64,000 nucleotides of DNA, from the NCBI GenBank assembly GCA_964434935.1, contig CAYSWS010000003.1:1-64000 (forward strand), read 5' to 3'. The notes beneath the pieces were generated by a model. The model made no database searches and had not been told where the DNA came from. It worked only from the letters and a program-made list of their open reading frames with translations. Below, one piece after another: positions 26,772-35,621 of the stretch. The stretch is from CAYSWS01 sp964434935 (GTDB taxonomy: Bacteria > Patescibacteriota > WWE3 > UBA101185 > UBA10185). Position 1 is the stretch's first letter. Every line of letters starts with the position of its first letter. The translations under genes were made by a program, and so were the position numbers.

Positions 26772-27581
26772 TCAATTGATAAAAAGCTCAATAGTACCAC
26801 TCTCATCAGTTCTTTTTACTTTGCATCCCTGCCCGCTCATAAATCCCAGTACCTCATCGCTGGGGTGGCCATACTTATTCTCACCCACCGAGACAGCGCA
26901 CAGCTTAGGTTTCAGATAAGCTATCAGTTCCGGATTGAACGAATCTGTGGAACCGTGATGAGGCGTCTTATATAACTCCAACCTTCCGTCAATATATTTA
27001 CTTAACAGCTCCTTATCCAACATGGACGAGGCCTCTTTTTCCAGATCACCCAGGAACAGTGCTTCAAAATCTCCATAGTCCAGCAGCAGTGATACCGAAG
27101 AGTTATTAATGTTCTCGGAAAACTCCTGCTCCCGGGGAGGCCACACCACCACCAACTTCACCCGTCCCAAATTGATGACGTCCCCTATCTTGACCTCTAT
27201 GCCATCCACGGACTCCAAATGTGCAGACCAGCTCTTATATCCCCGTGAATCGTAGGTAACTGTCCTCTGCAACACCTTATCCACCCTGCATCTCTCCAGT
27301 AATCTGTTCAGTCCTTTAAGATGGTCCTCGTGAGGATGAGTGAGCACGAGCAGGTCCAAGTGGCAGCCGTTGAGCCAAAACTCTTTATCGATATATCTAT
27401 CAACCTCGTAATCAGGTCCGCCGTCAATAAGAACCTTTGCCCCGCCGGGAAGTCTAAGTAGTATGGCATCCCCCTGCCCCACATCGAACACCTTGATGGC
27501 CAAACCATTCTTGCGCGGAACCGCTAAAAGTTTGCCCAGCAAAAATACCATGAGCAAGATCAGCAGTCCTTTATTTATCAT
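26772..27581 (-). CDS. comEC: ComEC C-terminal metallo-beta-lactamase part (separate protein)
   Basis: This is the secreted MBL-fold domain normally fused to the ComEC channel, proposed to degrade one strand of incoming DNA. AIKVFDVGQGDAILLRLPGG, LVLTHPHEDHLKGLN, LFLGDLEKEA and KTPHHGSTDSFNPELIAYLKP are the family motifs, with metal ligands HxHxDH intact. It begins with a membrane anchor (MINKGLLILLMVFLLGKLL). The frame extends to 27617, but the ATG at 27581 overlaps the upstream comEC stop by 11 bases and gives a natural start. The result is a two-protein ComEC. Confidence 0.88.
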   Translation of the reverse strand: MINKGLLILLMVFLLGKLLAVPRKNGLAIKVFDVGQGDAILLRLPGGAKVLIDGGPDYEVDRYIDKEFWLNGCHLDLLVLTHPHEDHLKGLNRLLERCRVDKVLQRTVTYDSRGYKSWSAHLESVDGIEVKIGDVINLGRVKLVVVWPPREQEFSENINNSSVSLLLDYGDFEALFLGDLEKEASSMLDKELLSKYIDGRLELYKTPHHGSTDSFNPELIAYLKPKLCAVSVGENKYGHPSDEVLGFMSGQGCKVKRTDESGTIELFIN

Positions 27582-28626
27582 TCGCCTTTTTTCGAACCCG
27601 TAAATAGATGCAGGCAAGTAAAAGGTAGTAGCCTAGCAGAAGTTGCAGAGATATTTGGTAAGGGGCTATGGCAGAGGTGAAACGGGAAAAATATTCTATC
27701 AAAGTGACAAAAAAATCCAAGGGTACATACACCAATATCGCCAGAAAAGCGCCTAAAAATCCGCTCAGGGCGTTAAGAAATAAGTAAAGACTGCCCAGAA
27801 TAGTGGCTAGGGGTACGGTCCAAAGCACTAAAGCGTTTACCAGCGGACTCATGAGGCTTACCTGCCCGAACTTTAAAGAAAGGAAGGGCCAGATAAGCAC
27901 CTGCGCCGATAGTGTGGCTGAAAGATCCTCCACCCACACGTTCTTGGCCGAGGTGAACTTTTTTATGAGGGTGGAAATGGGGTGTTCGAACATGATAAGG
28001 CTTAGCGTAGCTAAAAAGCTTAGTTGAAAGCTTAGATTGTAGATATAGCCTGGGTTGATGAGGGCCATGACCAGACCTGTGAAGAGGAGCACGGACAGGG
28101 CGTCGACTTTCCGGCCATAGAATTTCCCTAAAGCAATGATGCTGCCCATGACCCAAGCTCTGACCACCGGCGGTTCAAATCCCGACACCACGGAAAACAA
28201 AAAGGTAGCCGCTATGCCCAAAGCCAGATTTCTGGTCTTGTAGGGTGAGCCGAGCAGACGGATGACAGCATTATAAACCAAGGTCACATTATAACCTGAC
28301 ACTACCACCACGTGGATGGTACCGGTGTCTCTTAACATCTTTTTGAATTTGGGTACTTCATACAGGTTGTCGATGCCTAAGGTCATGCCCAGTAGAAGCT
28401 CGCTGTGGGGACTGGGGAGGTCTTTCCTCACCCTAGCCGCCGTCCTCATTCTGAAAGTTTCCAACTTTTCCTCTCCCAGCGATGCGCCCTCATCGCTAGT
28501 GTATCTCTCCCTCAGGGACCGTTCATTAACCGCTTGGCAAAGTATATAATCTCCTTCACAAACCTTATTGATCCTAGGGAGCAGAACCAGCAGCAACAAA
28601 AAATATAAAATGACTGTTTTTTTCAT
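27571..28626 (-). CDS. comEC: ComEC channel domain (competence protein, split)
   Basis: ComEC forms the inner-membrane channel for single-stranded DNA during uptake. The 351 residues contain the competence domain: LLLGMTLGIDNLYEVPKFKKMLRDTGTIHVVVVSGYNVTLV (family motif near the H-V-V-V-S-G-x-N segment) and EPPVVRAWVMGSI, with about 8 membrane segments. It stops after the channel, and the MBL domain follows as its own overlapping gene. The ATG overlaps the comEA stop by one base. Typical ComEC has 700-800 residues; together the two parts have about 620. Confidence 0.88.
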   Translation of the reverse strand: MKKTVILYFLLLLVLLPRINKVCEGDYILCQAVNERSLRERYTSDEGASLGEEKLETFRMRTAARVRKDLPSPHSELLLGMTLGIDNLYEVPKFKKMLRDTGTIHVVVVSGYNVTLVYNAVIRLLGSPYKTRNLALGIAATFLFSVVSGFEPPVVRAWVMGSIIALGKFYGRKVDALSVLLFTGLVMALINPGYIYNLSFQLSFLATLSLIMFEHPISTLIKKFTSAKNVWVEDLSATLSAQVLIWPFLSLKFGQVSLMSPLVNALVLWTVPLATILGSLYLFLNALSGFLGAFLAILVYVPLDFFVTLIEYFSRFTSAIAPYQISLQLLLGYYLLLACIYLRVRKKANDK

Positions 28627-29336
28627 TAAAAACCGATCTGGGACTGTATCTTTTCTAAAACACTACCGGGCACGCCTGACCTTTCCGTCAAGTCCGAAAG
28701 ATCGTTGTAAGGCCTGTTTTCTATTATTCTGGCGGCGTAAACCGGTCCTATACCCGGCAAGCCGTCAATATCTTCCTGGCTGGCCGTATTCACGTTTACC
28801 GTCCCTTGTGTACTAGTCTCCGATTGACCAGGGTTACCATCACTAGTTTCTGACGGCTGCGGTAGTGGATCTTTTTCCGGTAAGTAGTTGCTCACGGTAT
28901 AGCTGTTGGTCAGTGTAGCTATCTCCCGGCTTTGCCCGTTTACATTTATGGGATCGTCCCACTTGAATGGTATATAGATCTTTTGTGAATCTTTAAGTTT
29001 TGACGACAGATTGATGTATTTGGACAACCACTCTTCTGAAGCGGATTCGGAAAACCCTCCCGCCAAGGATACAAGCTCAGATAAGCGACTCTCTGCTGCC
29101 AACTCGTAAACCCCCGGGTTTTCTACCGCGCCTGAGAGGTCTATAAAAATGGTGTCATCTTCAACTGGTACAGCGGGTTCTTGTAAAATTTCCGAAGATT
29201 CTAAATTATTTTCTTCATTGACCATGTTTGAGATCAGTAAAATCGAGCCAAGGGTCACAGCGTATAAAATGAGCAAACTATAAAATATATTTTCGTGGAT
29301 CAAAGTAGAAAGTTTTTCAATCAACTGTGAACTCAT
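28626..29336 (-). CDS. comEA: ComEA-like DNA-binding protein (SLBB + helix-hairpin-helix)
   Basis: ComEA binds double-stranded DNA at the cell surface. The 236 residues have an N-terminal membrane anchor (FYSLLILYAVTLGSILLI). A SLBB-type domain follows (IFIDLSGAVENPGVYELAAESRLSELVSLAGG). A Ser/Thr/Pro/Gln-rich linker leads to the helix-hairpin-helix domain NTASQEDIDGLPGIGPVYAARIIENRPYNDLSDLTERSGVPGSVLEKI. Gene order comEA-comEC(channel)-comEC(MBL) supports co-function in DNA uptake. Confidence 0.92.
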   Translation of the reverse strand: MSSQLIEKLSTLIHENIFYSLLILYAVTLGSILLISNMVNEENNLESSEILQEPAVPVEDDTIFIDLSGAVENPGVYELAAESRLSELVSLAGGFSESASEEWLSKYINLSSKLKDSQKIYIPFKWDDPINVNGQSREIATLTNSYTVSNYLPEKDPLPQPSETSDGNPGQSETSTQGTVNVNTASQEDIDGLPGIGPVYAARIIENRPYNDLSDLTERSGVPGSVLEKIQSQIGF

Positions 29337-29601
29337 ACTTTATATTTCTCATACTTGCTTAAAAGTTTTAAGGCGCATTTTTCTTGCTTTACAAGACTTT
29401 TTCGTTACATGAGGCTGATTATTTCCCGCTCTTTTCCCGCACATTATGGTCTATATTACCTTATAAATATTATAATTCCCGCATATTATTCGCATATTTA
29501 CTAATCTTTGATCCACCAAGTGAGCTTAGATCTAACGCAGCTCTAGTATCGCAGACCGGATTGTGCATTTATAAGGGAACGAGTATAAAGGATGTCTGAA
29601 C

Positions 29602-29895
29602 TTAATCCTCTAAGGCTTTCAGGAGTATCTGTTTAAAGGCGGGGTTCTTTTTAAGATCTTTGAGAAGTGAGATGAATTTTGTCTCATTAAGATCATAAAA
29701 TACTTCCCTGCCTTTTTTCTTGTTCTTCAAGAACCCTAAGGAGGCAAGAACTCTCAAATGATGAGAGGCAAGGTTTTCCTCAACACTTAATTTATCAGCA
29801 ACAGCGCTAACATTTTGAGGCCCATCGCTGAGGTATCTCAAAATTTTTAGCCTGTTCCTATCAGAGAATGCCTTAGAAATTCTCTCTTGATTCAT
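29602..29895 (-). CDS. ArsR-family winged-helix regulator
   Basis: The 97-residue protein has the ArsR fold: ISKAFSDRNRLKILRYLSDGPQNVSAVADKLSVEENLASHHLRVLASLGFLKNKKKGREVFYDL. There is no obvious Cys metal site in the recognition helix, so the signal may not be a metal. It is divergent from the HTH-membrane gene at 30000, with a tandem repeat between them. TATATT lies 8 bases before the ATG. The 265 bases between this gene's end and comEA hold no recognisable gene. Confidence 0.85.
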   Translation of the reverse strand: MNQERISKAFSDRNRLKILRYLSDGPQNVSAVADKLSVEENLASHHLRVLASLGFLKNKKKGREVFYDLNETKFISLLKDLKKNPAFKQILLKALED

Positions 29896-29903
29896 ATAAG
29901 GTC

Positions 29904-29991
29904 AATATACAACATCCGTTATGACAATTCAACTAATTATAAAGGGACTAATTATAAAGGTAGTAGATATATACATACAATTTGGTATAAT
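29904..29991. promoter_or_regulatory. Divergent promoters with tandem operator-like repeat
   Basis: Two copies of ACTAATTATAAAGG at 29932-29945 and 29947-29960 have a 15-base period. TATATT (29904-29909, minus) serves the ArsR gene and TATAAT (29986-29991, plus) lies 8 bases before the ATG at 30000. The repeat is placed where an autoregulating repressor could bind. Confidence 0.5.
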
Positions 29992-29999
29992 ATTTGTTA

Positions 30000-30662
30000 A
30001 TGAGTTCTCTAATAGAAGTAGACAAATTAATACGCATGGCAAAAAAGGAAGGTGTCGACTTTGGTAAGGGCGATCCTTATAACAGACTCCGCTACTATAC
30101 CAAGATAGGCTGGTTACCCCATATGGAACGCAAAATGTCTGATGATGGTGAGGTAAAAGGCCATTATCCCGCCTGGGTGCTTGAACGCCTGGTGCTCATA
30201 GACAAGTTAAAAAGACAAGATGCCAGTAATGAATATGTTACGAGTAAGATAAATACCCGTAACAAACTTTACGGCCTATATGCTAAATTCAATACCCAAG
30301 ACTTCAGGAACAAACTCATTTCTTACGCTACAGTACTTATTGTCCTCTTAATTTTGCTTACGGAATTGGACATAATAAGTTTATCCAAATCAAAGAATAA
30401 ACCCGTCATTAACTACTCTGAGTCCCTTACGCCTCAGCTCATAGACAGCGGCACGTCCTTTGTACCGGTCGGCAAGAACAGAGTTTTTGTTAAAAATTCC
30501 CAAATTACAGCAGGGAGTAAGGTTTATGTGACTTTCAACCAGAATTTTTCCCCAGCTACCAGGTTCTGGGTATCCAAACTTGAACCTCAGAGTGGATTCT
30601 ATGTAGATCTGGACGCTCCCGTGTTCGATAATGTAGAGTTTAGTTGGTGGATTAGCTATTAA
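30000..30662 (+). CDS. HTH-like protein with membrane anchor and extracytoplasmic domain
   Basis: Residues 1-70 resemble a MerR-like DNA-binding region (LIEVDKLIRMAKKEGVDFGKG...LRYYTKIGWLPHMERKM...GHYPAWVLERLVLIDKLK). A membrane segment at about residues 105-122 (LISYATVLIVLLILLTEL) precedes an outside domain of about 90 residues with beta-strand character (GKNRVFVKNSQITAGSKVYVTF). This layout suggests a membrane-bound sensor-regulator or an envelope anchor. The frame is open to a TTG at 29994, but ATG 30000 fits the TATAAT 8 bases upstream. Confidence 0.65.
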   Translation: MSSLIEVDKLIRMAKKEGVDFGKGDPYNRLRYYTKIGWLPHMERKMSDDGEVKGHYPAWVLERLVLIDKLKRQDASNEYVTSKINTRNKLYGLYAKFNTQDFRNKLISYATVLIVLLILLTELDIISLSKSKNKPVINYSESLTPQLIDSGTSFVPVGKNRVFVKNSQITAGSKVYVTFNQNFSPATRFWVSKLEPQSGFYVDLDAPVFDNVEFSWWISY

Positions 30663-30693
30663 ACAGCTGTTTCCCGTTACGAGAAATTACCTC

Positions 30694-30723
30694 TTGACTT
30701 TAATTTTCCGTTATGCCTAGAAT
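30694..30723 (+). promoter_or_regulatory. Promoter of the O-antigen ligase/TPR gene
   Basis: TTGACT at 30694-30699 and TAGAAT at 30718-30723 are separated by 18 bases. The expected transcript has a leader of about 80 bases before the ATG at 30814. Confidence 0.6.
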
Positions 30724-30813
30724 AAAATAACAAGTATCAAGTTCAAGTGCAGGTACTTATGCCTTGAGATCTAAAAAAGCTTTGGATCGTCCGGGTTAAG
30801 AGACCTTAATAAA

Positions 30814-33078
30814 ATGAACGAAAAAGAACCTAACAGACTTAGTCTGATAGTAGGCGGCCTATTTCACTATCTTCCTATGGCCCTGGCGTTTCTAATGCCG
30901 GTGTTCTTCCTATCTACTACGTCTGAATTTTTTGAGTTTAACAAGTTGGCGCTATTGACGGCCTCAACGATCTTGCTTCTTCTAGCCTGGACCTACAAGA
31001 TAGTTGAAACTAAGAAAATAGGCATAACCAAGTCCCTCATTGACTTCCCGTTATTCCTGTTATTGCTGGCGATCGTGCTCTCCACTATCTTTTCGGTCAA
31101 TAAGACCATAAGTATTTTCGGCAGCCAGGGACGATGGTTCCCCAGCTTGTTCGGTGCCGTGATCCTTTATGCGTTCTATTACCTGGTAAGTGGAAATTTG
31201 CAGGATAAGAAGTTCATCAAATCCTCTCTTATGGCCTTCATTGGCGGCGTTACCCTGTCCAGCTTTGTGGCCATTTTAAGCTATTATCGAATATATATCG
31301 GTAGCGCGGCTTATTATAGGATCAATAACTTCACCTTGACCGGATCTATTACTACAGCTCTGGTGCTGGCCGCCTTGGCTATAGTCATGGCCCTGGCCCT
31401 TATGCTCTACGAAGAATCCATGCAGAAGAAAGCTCTTTTGCTGGTCTCTTTGGTCATCAACTACTTCATAGTAGTGCTGGTGAGCATATTACCGGCATGG
31501 GCTGTGCTGGGAACAGGTCTGTTGGGGATCGTCTTCTTCATAAGCTACAAGAAGATAACGGAAAATACCGTATTTCTCACCATGGCCGCAGGAACGTTGG
31601 CAGCCATTACATTGGTAGTGTTTCTACCAACCACTAGAGAGCTGATCACCAACCCTGACTATCCCAAAGAACTGGTCTTGCCGGTCCAGGAGTCATGGAT
31701 TGTGGCTTCACAAACAGTACAGGATTATCCTACACTGGCTACAGGTCCTTCATCCTTTGGACTTAACTTTCCAAGATACAGGCCGCTCTCACTAAATAGC
31801 GGTGACCTTTGGAACGTCAGATTCGATAAGCCATACAATGAGGTATTCAATTCTTTAGCAACGCTGGGTCTTGTAGGCCTGCTGGTTGGAGCATTCTTTG
31901 CTTATAAGTTGTTCCAGGTGGTTCTGGTCTCACTAAAGACTCACGATGATGATGGTTTATCAAAGGTCCTGGGTATTGCCGTGGGATCTTTGCTCGTGGT
32001 CTACTTCTTTACCTATGCAACTTTCCTCAACACCTTTATTTTGTTCCTCCTGGTCGCCTTTTTAATAAGCAACCTGGGCTTGAACAAGTCAGAGGTAGCT
32101 GAAAAGTTCGCTGTAGGCTTGTCCTCCATAGCCCCGGTGACAACTATCGGGGAAGAAGGCGCCATCAAGAAGGAGTATTTACACTTCATCTTTGCTTTGC
32201 CTATCCTGGCAGCAACTATTTATGTGGGATATGTATACTACAAGGTTTACTTGGCAGAATATTATATTCGAACATCCATAGTGGCCGCTCAAAGGAACGA
32301 AGGGGCAAGAACATTTGAGTATCAAACAAAAGCTATCAATATGAATCCCAGAAGATCTGCGTATCATAATGCTTATGCTCAAACCAACCTTGCTCTGGCT
32401 AATAGCATTGCTTCCAAAGAGCAGCTGACAGACCAAGACAGGCAGACCATACAACAGCTTATTGCTCAAAGTATAAGAAATTCCAGGCTCTCAACCGAGG
32501 TTTTAGATCCTCTGAGCGTTGACAGCTGGACGACCAGAGCCAGTATCTATCGAGCCATAATACCTATAGCTCAAAATGCTTCTCAATGGTCCATTGCTTC
32601 TTATAATACGGCTATCCAGCTGAGCCCCACTGATCCTAGACTTAGATTGGATCTGGGCGGTATCTACTATGCCAGAGGTGACTACCTCACAGCAGCTAAC
32701 TTCTATAGGCAGGCGATCTTGCTCAAGCAGGACTACGCTAATGCTCACTTTAACTTTGCACAAGCCTTGTTAAAGCTTGAGGATTACACCAATGCCAGAA
32801 GAGCTCTGGAGATCACCAAGACATTGGTAGATCCCGACTCCAACGATTACAAGCTGGTGGATGAGCAACTGGCTAATCTACCTCAGCCTGCACAGGAGTC
32901 TAATTTACCGACCGTAGAACAGATAGAAGGTAAGGCTAACGCCCAGGAAGCACAGCAACCCGCGGCTCAGGAACCTCTGAACACGGCTGGTGAAAATGCA
33001 CCTGCTAGCGGTACCAATCTCAAAGAGGAAGTTCTTCCTCAGGGAGAAAATCAGCCGCAGCCGGCTCCAGCTCAATGA
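30814..33078 (+). CDS. O-antigen ligase-like polymerase with TPR repeats
   Basis: The first 470 residues hold about 12 membrane segments with a large outer loop containing VQDYPTLATGPSSFGLNFPRYRP, typical of the O-antigen ligase/Wzy family (PF04932-type). The C-terminal half carries TPR repeats (SVDSWTTRASIYRAI, PTDPRLRLDLGGIYYARGDYLTAANFYRQAILLKQDYANAHFNFAQALLKLEDYTNARRALEI). A Gln/Pro/Ala-rich tail ends the protein. WaaL-like proteins with TPRs are thought to polymerise or transfer glycans onto acceptors. It may act with the glycosyltransferase operon at 39.8-46.9 kb. A terminator follows directly. Confidence 0.85.
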   Translation: MNEKEPNRLSLIVGGLFHYLPMALAFLMPVFFLSTTSEFFEFNKLALLTASTILLLLAWTYKIVETKKIGITKSLIDFPLFLLLLAIVLSTIFSVNKTISIFGSQGRWFPSLFGAVILYAFYYLVSGNLQDKKFIKSSLMAFIGGVTLSSFVAILSYYRIYIGSAAYYRINNFTLTGSITTALVLAALAIVMALALMLYEESMQKKALLLVSLVINYFIVVLVSILPAWAVLGTGLLGIVFFISYKKITENTVFLTMAAGTLAAITLVVFLPTTRELITNPDYPKELVLPVQESWIVASQTVQDYPTLATGPSSFGLNFPRYRPLSLNSGDLWNVRFDKPYNEVFNSLATLGLVGLLVGAFFAYKLFQVVLVSLKTHDDDGLSKVLGIAVGSLLVVYFFTYATFLNTFILFLLVAFLISNLGLNKSEVAEKFAVGLSSIAPVTTIGEEGAIKKEYLHFIFALPILAATIYVGYVYYKVYLAEYYIRTSIVAAQRNEGARTFEYQTKAINMNPRRSAYHNAYAQTNLALANSIASKEQLTDQDRQTIQQLIAQSIRNSRLSTEVLDPLSVDSWTTRASIYRAIIPIAQNASQWSIASYNTAIQLSPTDPRLRLDLGGIYYARGDYLTAANFYRQAILLKQDYANAHFNFAQALLKLEDYTNARRALEITKTLVDPDSNDYKLVDEQLANLPQPAQESNLPTVEQIEGKANAQEAQQPAAQEPLNTAGENAPASGTNLKEEVLPQGENQPQPAPAQ

Positions 33079-33097
33079 TCTGTCTTTGAGGCATCAG

Positions 33098-33130
33098 AAA
33101 AGCCCGCTTTCGCGGGCTTTTCTTTTTCTT
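33098..33130 (+). terminator. Intrinsic terminator
   Basis: AAAAGCCCGC and GCGGGCTTTT form a perfect stem around TTTC (33098-33121), followed by TCTTTTTCTT. It may work in both directions, since tRNA-Ala ends convergently nearby. Confidence 0.9.
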
Positions 33131-33140
33131 CTAAGTCATT

Positions 33141-33191
33141 TGGTGGCTATGCACCCCAATCTACTAAGCTCACGTTGTTCGCTAAGTAGCT
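33141..33191 (-). repeat. 51-nt tRNA-3'-associated repeat (after tRNA-Ala GGC)
   Basis: The unit begins at the base after the tRNA CCA and ends with CCACCA. It contains a first stem CTACT-AGC/GCT-AGTAG and a second hairpin GGTG/CACC. A further partial copy (AATGACTTAG) follows before the terminator. Homologous units follow tRNA-Ala(TGC) and tRNA-Ile. Confidence 0.8.
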
Positions 33192-33267
33192 TGGTGGACC
33201 GTAGGGGATTCGAACCCCTGACCTCTTCCATGCCATGGAAGCGCTCTACCAACTGAGCCAACGGCCC
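33192..33267 (-). tRNA. tRNA-Ala (GGC)
   Basis: Acceptor GGGCCGT/ACGGTCC, anticodon stem CTTCC/GGAAG with loop ATGGCAT, T-arm GGGGTTCGAATCCCC and encoded CCA are all visible. The anticodon GGC reads GCC/GCU codons. The structured 51-nt repeat starts at the next base. Confidence 0.94.
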
Positions 33268-33288
33268 CCGATACCCAACCGGGCTGTA

Positions 33289-34410
33289 TTATTTTAACTC
33301 ATGAACTTCACTTCTGCCAAACACTATTCTTCTGTTGGGCAGATTATCGATGGTATAAAGCTTAACGGGCACTTTCTTTTGCACCAGGGGCTCTCTTTTG
33401 ATCTTGGCCAGCTTAAGAGTGATGAGATTTATAAGCTCCTCCAGACCTTCGCCACTCACGGCAGAAATACCTAACACTTCCACACCTTTTTTGGCAAATT
33501 CCTTTTTTATGGCAGGAAAACTTTTTTTAACTTCGGTAACATCAATCTTATTGATAACCACAATTTGCTCTTTTTTCAGCAAATCCGCCTTGTAACCTTT
33601 AAGTTCCTGCCTGATCATGTCATATTTTCTCACCGCCTCCTGCACCAGGTCTTCTTCACCCTGCAGATAGGGATCGATGACATGCACTAATAATCTTGTT
33701 CTTTCTATGTGTCTTAAAAATTCATCGCCTAAACCTTTGCCCTGAGAGGCTCCCTCTATCAAACCGGGGATGTCAGATATGACGACTTTTTGTCCGCTCT
33801 TAAGTGTCAGAACGCCCAAATTAGGACTAATGGTGGTAAAAGGATAGCTGCCTATCTTGGCATTGGCGCTGGTCAAGGCGTTCACCAGCGTGCTTTTACC
33901 GGCGTTGGGAGCGCCTATAAGGCCGACATCGGAGATTATCTTAACTTCCAGTCTTATATCCTTATCCTCACCGCTGCCTCCCTTGGTGTATTGTTTTGGG
34001 GTTTGATTGGTGGAGCTCCTAAATCTGAAATTTCCCACACCGCCTTTTCCGCCCTTGGCCAGCAGAACTTTCTTGCCATCTTCGTCCATGTCTTCGATCA
34101 GCACCTCCCTGTCCCCCAGTATCTCGTAGATGAGCGTCCCCAAGGGTACTTTGATAATAAGATCTTCCCCATTGCTGCCTCTTTGGTTCTTTTTATAACC
34201 TTTCCCACCGCTTTCTGCCTTGAACAAGGCTTTTGAGCGAAAATCCATCAAAGTAGCCAGATTGTGGTCCACCATAGCCACCACATCCCCGCCGTCGCCT
34301 CCGTCTCCGCCGTCGGGCCCGCCCTTGGGAATGAACTTCTCCCGCCTAAAGGAAACGGCACCATCACCACCGTCTCCGGCTTTAACTTTTATCACAGCTA
34401 GATCTATCAT
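33289..34410 (-). CDS. obg: GTPase Obg
   Basis: Obg (CgtA) is a ribosome-assembly GTPase. The 373 residues include the glycine-rich OBG domain (FIPKGGPDGGDGGDGGDVVAMVD ... GKGGVGNFRFRSSTNQTPKQYTKG). The G domain has G1 GAPNAGKSTLVNAL, G3 DIPGLIEGASQGKGLG and G4 NKIDVT. A short C-terminal extension (LYTIDNLPNRRIVFGRSEVHELK) ends it. TAAAAT at 34417-34422 lies 6 bases before the ATG, so the transcript is probably leaderless. Confidence 0.96.
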   Translation of the reverse strand: MIDLAVIKVKAGDGGDGAVSFRREKFIPKGGPDGGDGGDGGDVVAMVDHNLATLMDFRSKALFKAESGGKGYKKNQRGSNGEDLIIKVPLGTLIYEILGDREVLIEDMDEDGKKVLLAKGGKGGVGNFRFRSSTNQTPKQYTKGGSGEDKDIRLEVKIISDVGLIGAPNAGKSTLVNALTSANAKIGSYPFTTISPNLGVLTLKSGQKVVISDIPGLIEGASQGKGLGDEFLRHIERTRLLVHVIDPYLQGEEDLVQEAVRKYDMIRQELKGYKADLLKKEQIVVINKIDVTEVKKSFPAIKKEFAKKGVEVLGISAVSGEGLEELINLITLKLAKIKREPLVQKKVPVKLYTIDNLPNRRIVFGRSEVHELK

Positions 34411-34416
34411 GAGGGT

Positions 34417-34422
34417 ATTTTA
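34417..34422 (-). promoter_or_regulatory. -10 box of obg (leaderless type)
   Basis: TAAAAT is exactly 6 bases before the obg ATG. No ribosome-binding site separates them. Confidence 0.5.
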
Positions 34423-34424
34423 CC

Positions 34425-35606
34425 TCAATTTGCATAATTTAGAGGGTTTTGGGGCACACCATAGTACTTGACCATAAAGTGCACGTGAGGACCCGTAGAC
34501 CGGCCTGTACTGCCCATTAAGCCTATGACCTCACCCCTGGACACATGTTGACCATAGCTCACATACAGACTGCTCATATGGCCGTAGACGGTCTCGTAGC
34601 CATTGCCGTGGTCTATGCGCACATGCAGCCCCAAACCAAAGGGGTCCCAGCCGGCTCTTACCACGGTACCGCTGCGGCAAGCATAAATAGGAGGAAATCC
34701 CATATTTGAAGGTTTGGAAATATCCACGCCATTGTGGTACCAGGAAAAATACTGGGTAAGGATCCTGGTGGTGGTAGGCCAGACACAAAAGTTTTGACTG
34801 GGAGTAGCCGGCGGCGCCCCTGCCGGGACCGTGGATATACTTGGTACAGTAACCAACGGTATGACGGGCTGCGGCACCTTGGCGCCCGGAATAACAAGCT
34901 CCGTACCCACTGCTAATTTAGAAGTATCCAAAATATAGTTAAAGTCGGCAATAGCTTGGGTTGGAACATCGTATTTTTCGGCGATGGAGGCTAGAGTATC
35001 ACCCTCCTCAATAGTATGTATCAAACCTGACACCGGAGGTATGGTTATTGTTTGGCCAATGCCCAAAATAGAATAGTCGGTCAAATTATTTACATACTTT
35101 ATAGCGTCCACGGAGATCTTGAATTTTTCACCTATACTGGAGAGGGTGTCACCTTCAGCCACAGTGTACTCAAAAGACTCCGCTCTTTTCCTGCTCTCGG
35201 GTACTAAAGTGGTGGCAGTCTGCACATTGGGAATAATATCGCTGGTGTAGGTCAAGTAGTCAGGATCTATTTCTCCGCCGCTCACGAACCTGGTGCTATT
35301 GAGCACTTCGCCAAAAGTAAAAACAAAAAAGGCTATGGTCATGACTGCCAGATTGGCAATGGGTCTGCCTAGTTTTCCCCTGGACCAGATGAGTTTTTTA
35401 ATAAGATAATCTTTGATCTTGCCGGGAAATTTCTGGGAAAAAAGAGCCGTAAGCGACAAAAGCTTCATCAGGTCTTTGATCTTTTTTAGGAAATACCTTA
35501 CTAAGGCCCAAAAAAACTCTCCCGGGATCTTCCTGCTAGGATGAAATCCCTTAAATCTAAGCTGGTAGAATCTTTTAGATTTGGAGTGCTTTAATGTGAA
35601 CAGCAT
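34425..35606 (-). CDS. LysM-M23 peptidoglycan endopeptidase
   Basis: This 393-residue protein probably cleaves peptidoglycan cross-links. A basic N-terminal region of about 85 residues precedes a membrane segment (PIANLAVMTIAFFVFTFGEVL). Two LysM domains follow (EYTVAEGDTLSSIGEKFKISVDAIKYVN and HTIEEGDTLASIAEKYDVPTQAIADFN). A Pro/Val-rich linker leads to the M23 domain with ligands in HNGVDIS and HVHF plus GHMSSLYVSYGQHVSRGEVIG. The gene is between rho and obg. Confidence 0.92.
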   Translation of the reverse strand: MLFTLKHSKSKRFYQLRFKGFHPSRKIPGEFFWALVRYFLKKIKDLMKLLSLTALFSQKFPGKIKDYLIKKLIWSRGKLGRPIANLAVMTIAFFVFTFGEVLNSTRFVSGGEIDPDYLTYTSDIIPNVQTATTLVPESRKRAESFEYTVAEGDTLSSIGEKFKISVDAIKYVNNLTDYSILGIGQTITIPPVSGLIHTIEEGDTLASIAEKYDVPTQAIADFNYILDTSKLAVGTELVIPGAKVPQPVIPLVTVPSISTVPAGAPPATPSQNFCVWPTTTRILTQYFSWYHNGVDISKPSNMGFPPIYACRSGTVVRAGWDPFGLGLHVRIDHGNGYETVYGHMSSLYVSYGQHVSRGEVIGLMGSTGRSTGPHVHFMVKYYGVPQNPLNYAN

Positions 35607-35621
35607 AGGCCTTAAGCTACT

